A DNA stretch of 32,747 nucleotides, taken from positions 1 through 32,747 of the forward strand of contig JAEYRD010000047.1 of assembly GCA_023435725.1 (NCBI GenBank), read 5' to 3'. Origin of the DNA: Pseudomonadota bacterium. GTDB lineage: Bacteria; Pseudomonadota; Alphaproteobacteria; Rhizobiales; Xanthobacteraceae. Within the stretch, counting starts at the first letter, position 1, and each line of letters opens with the position of its first letter. Under the pieces are notes generated by a model that ran no database searches, was not told where the DNA came from, and was given only the letters and a program-made list of their open reading frames with translations. The position numbers were made by a program, and so were the translations under genes. This document shows, one piece after another, positions 32,058 to 32,747 of this stretch.

Positions 32058-32743
32058 CAGCCAAGCTCCTTTGACCAGTTGATGGCGTGAATGAAGATGC
32101 CGAGCGGATTCTTCCGCAGGCGGTCGGCGTCGCGCGGCGGGGCGATCACGACGGTGAGGATCGCGCTCCAGCGCTCGGTCGAGCTAAGCGACCCGTTCTC
32201 GTAGCGTCGTTCGATCCAGCTCAGCCGGAACGAATCCGGCGAGGCGCGGATCACGCTGGAGACATCGAGACTGATCTGAACCTTGCCGACCTGGGCGAAG
32301 GGATCGTTGTTGCGGGCATAGTCGTTCAGCGCGATCGCGCCGCGATCGGTGACGAAGGCGTAGGCCGATAGCCAGTTCTGGCGCACGATCACCGGGTCGA
32401 TCGGAATCGCGCGCACCTGTTCGATAAAGCGCGCCAGATGCCAGGCGACCTGGCCATCCGTCGGCTTGTAGTCGGCAACGGCCGGCGCGATCGCCTGGGC
32501 CTGACCGAGCTGGTCGACCTGCACCACCCAGGGCACGATGGTGCCGCGTGTGGCCTGCCAGACCAGCGCGCCGGCGAGACCGGTGGCCAGCGCAAGATTG
32601 CCGAAGGCGATCAGTCGCCAATTCCTGGCCTGCACCCGGGCCGAGCCGATGCGCTCGTCCCAGACCTGGGCTGCTTTCTGGTAGGGCGTCTCCGGCACGG
32701 GCGTCGTGCCATAGCGCAGGCTCGGGCGAGAAAACGGTGTCAT
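32057..32743 (-). CDS. trbF: Conjugal transfer protein TrbF (VirB8-like)
   Basis: TrbF is the VirB8-like inner-membrane assembly factor of the conjugative secretion channel. The 228-residue protein has a short cytoplasmic N-terminus (RYGTTPVPETPYQKAAQVWD), one transmembrane helix (about 44-64) and a periplasmic NTF2-like domain (about 70-225) with VPWVVQVDQLGQ, VRQNWLSAYAFVTDRGA, ALNDYARNNDPF and WSAILTVVIAPP. It is complete; its ATG lies 4 bases from the right window edge, so its Shine-Dalgarno is cut off. The upstream trbB, C, D, E, J and L genes expected in this order would lie beyond the window. Confidence 0.93.
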   Translation of the reverse strand: MTPFSRPSLRYGTTPVPETPYQKAAQVWDERIGSARVQARNWRLIAFGNLALATGLAGALVWQATRGTIVPWVVQVDQLGQAQAIAPAVADYKPTDGQVAWHLARFIEQVRAIPIDPVIVRQNWLSAYAFVTDRGAIALNDYARNNDPFAQVGKVQISLDVSSVIRASPDSFRLSWIERRYENGSLSSTERWSAILTVVIAPPRDADRLRKNPLGIFIHAINWSKELG

Positions 32744-32747
32744 CAGC

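Overview
The window is high-GC, densely packed DNA. The family mix (FHA/DUF3739 giant adhesin, YbjN proteins, FecI/FecR pair, Trb conjugation genes with the DUF2274 companion) points to an alphaproteobacterium of the Rhizobiales, probably Bradyrhizobium or a relative. The genus is an inference from gene content and composition, not from a marker gene.

Region 1 (1-20363, all + strand) looks like one long adhesin operon. It opens inside an ExbB/TolQ proton-channel gene and continues with ExbD, a small unknown protein, a TonB-type energy transducer, a putative porin, a periplasmic coiled-coil protein, a parvulin-type prolyl isomerase and two YbjN-family proteins. A filamentous-haemagglutinin-like giant follows (7117-19128, about 4000 codons), then a signal-peptide-bearing TonB-C-like protein and a lytic transglycosylase. 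Many junctions are ATGA overlaps or gaps of a few bases. The giant frame is broken by a single in-frame amber codon at 16369-16371, and the same frame stays open for 2.7 kb beyond it into a DUF3739-type C-terminus. Together the genes suggest a TonB/ExbBD-powered, chaperone-assisted route for placing a giant beta-helical adhesin on the surface. No TpsB/FhaC transporter and no TonB-dependent receptor is visible in the window.

Region 2 (20364-24601, + strand) holds a 40-codon stump of an adenylylsulfate-kinase-like gene (20430-20552), a small secreted protein, a free-standing STN domain fused to a TonB-C-like domain, a second TonB, an ECF sigma factor and a FecR-type anti-sigma factor. This resembles a cell-surface signalling module whose receptor is missing, with the STN domain carried on a separate protein.

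Region 3 (24602-32747) is the edge of an integrative and conjugative element. It has a LysR regulator (+), a decayed C-terminal fragment of a DUF2274 gene (-), a 1179-residue membrane-anchored alpha/beta-hydrolase plus WD40 protein (+), then the 3' end of a trb operon on the - strand (DUF2274 gene, trbI, trbG, trbF). The hydrolase-WD40 gene sits between two DUF2274 3' ends, so it looks like cargo placed at the end of the trb operon. It is the best candidate here for an uncharacterised defence or signalling protein.

No rRNA, tRNA, CRISPR array, complete insertion sequence or attachment site was recognised.
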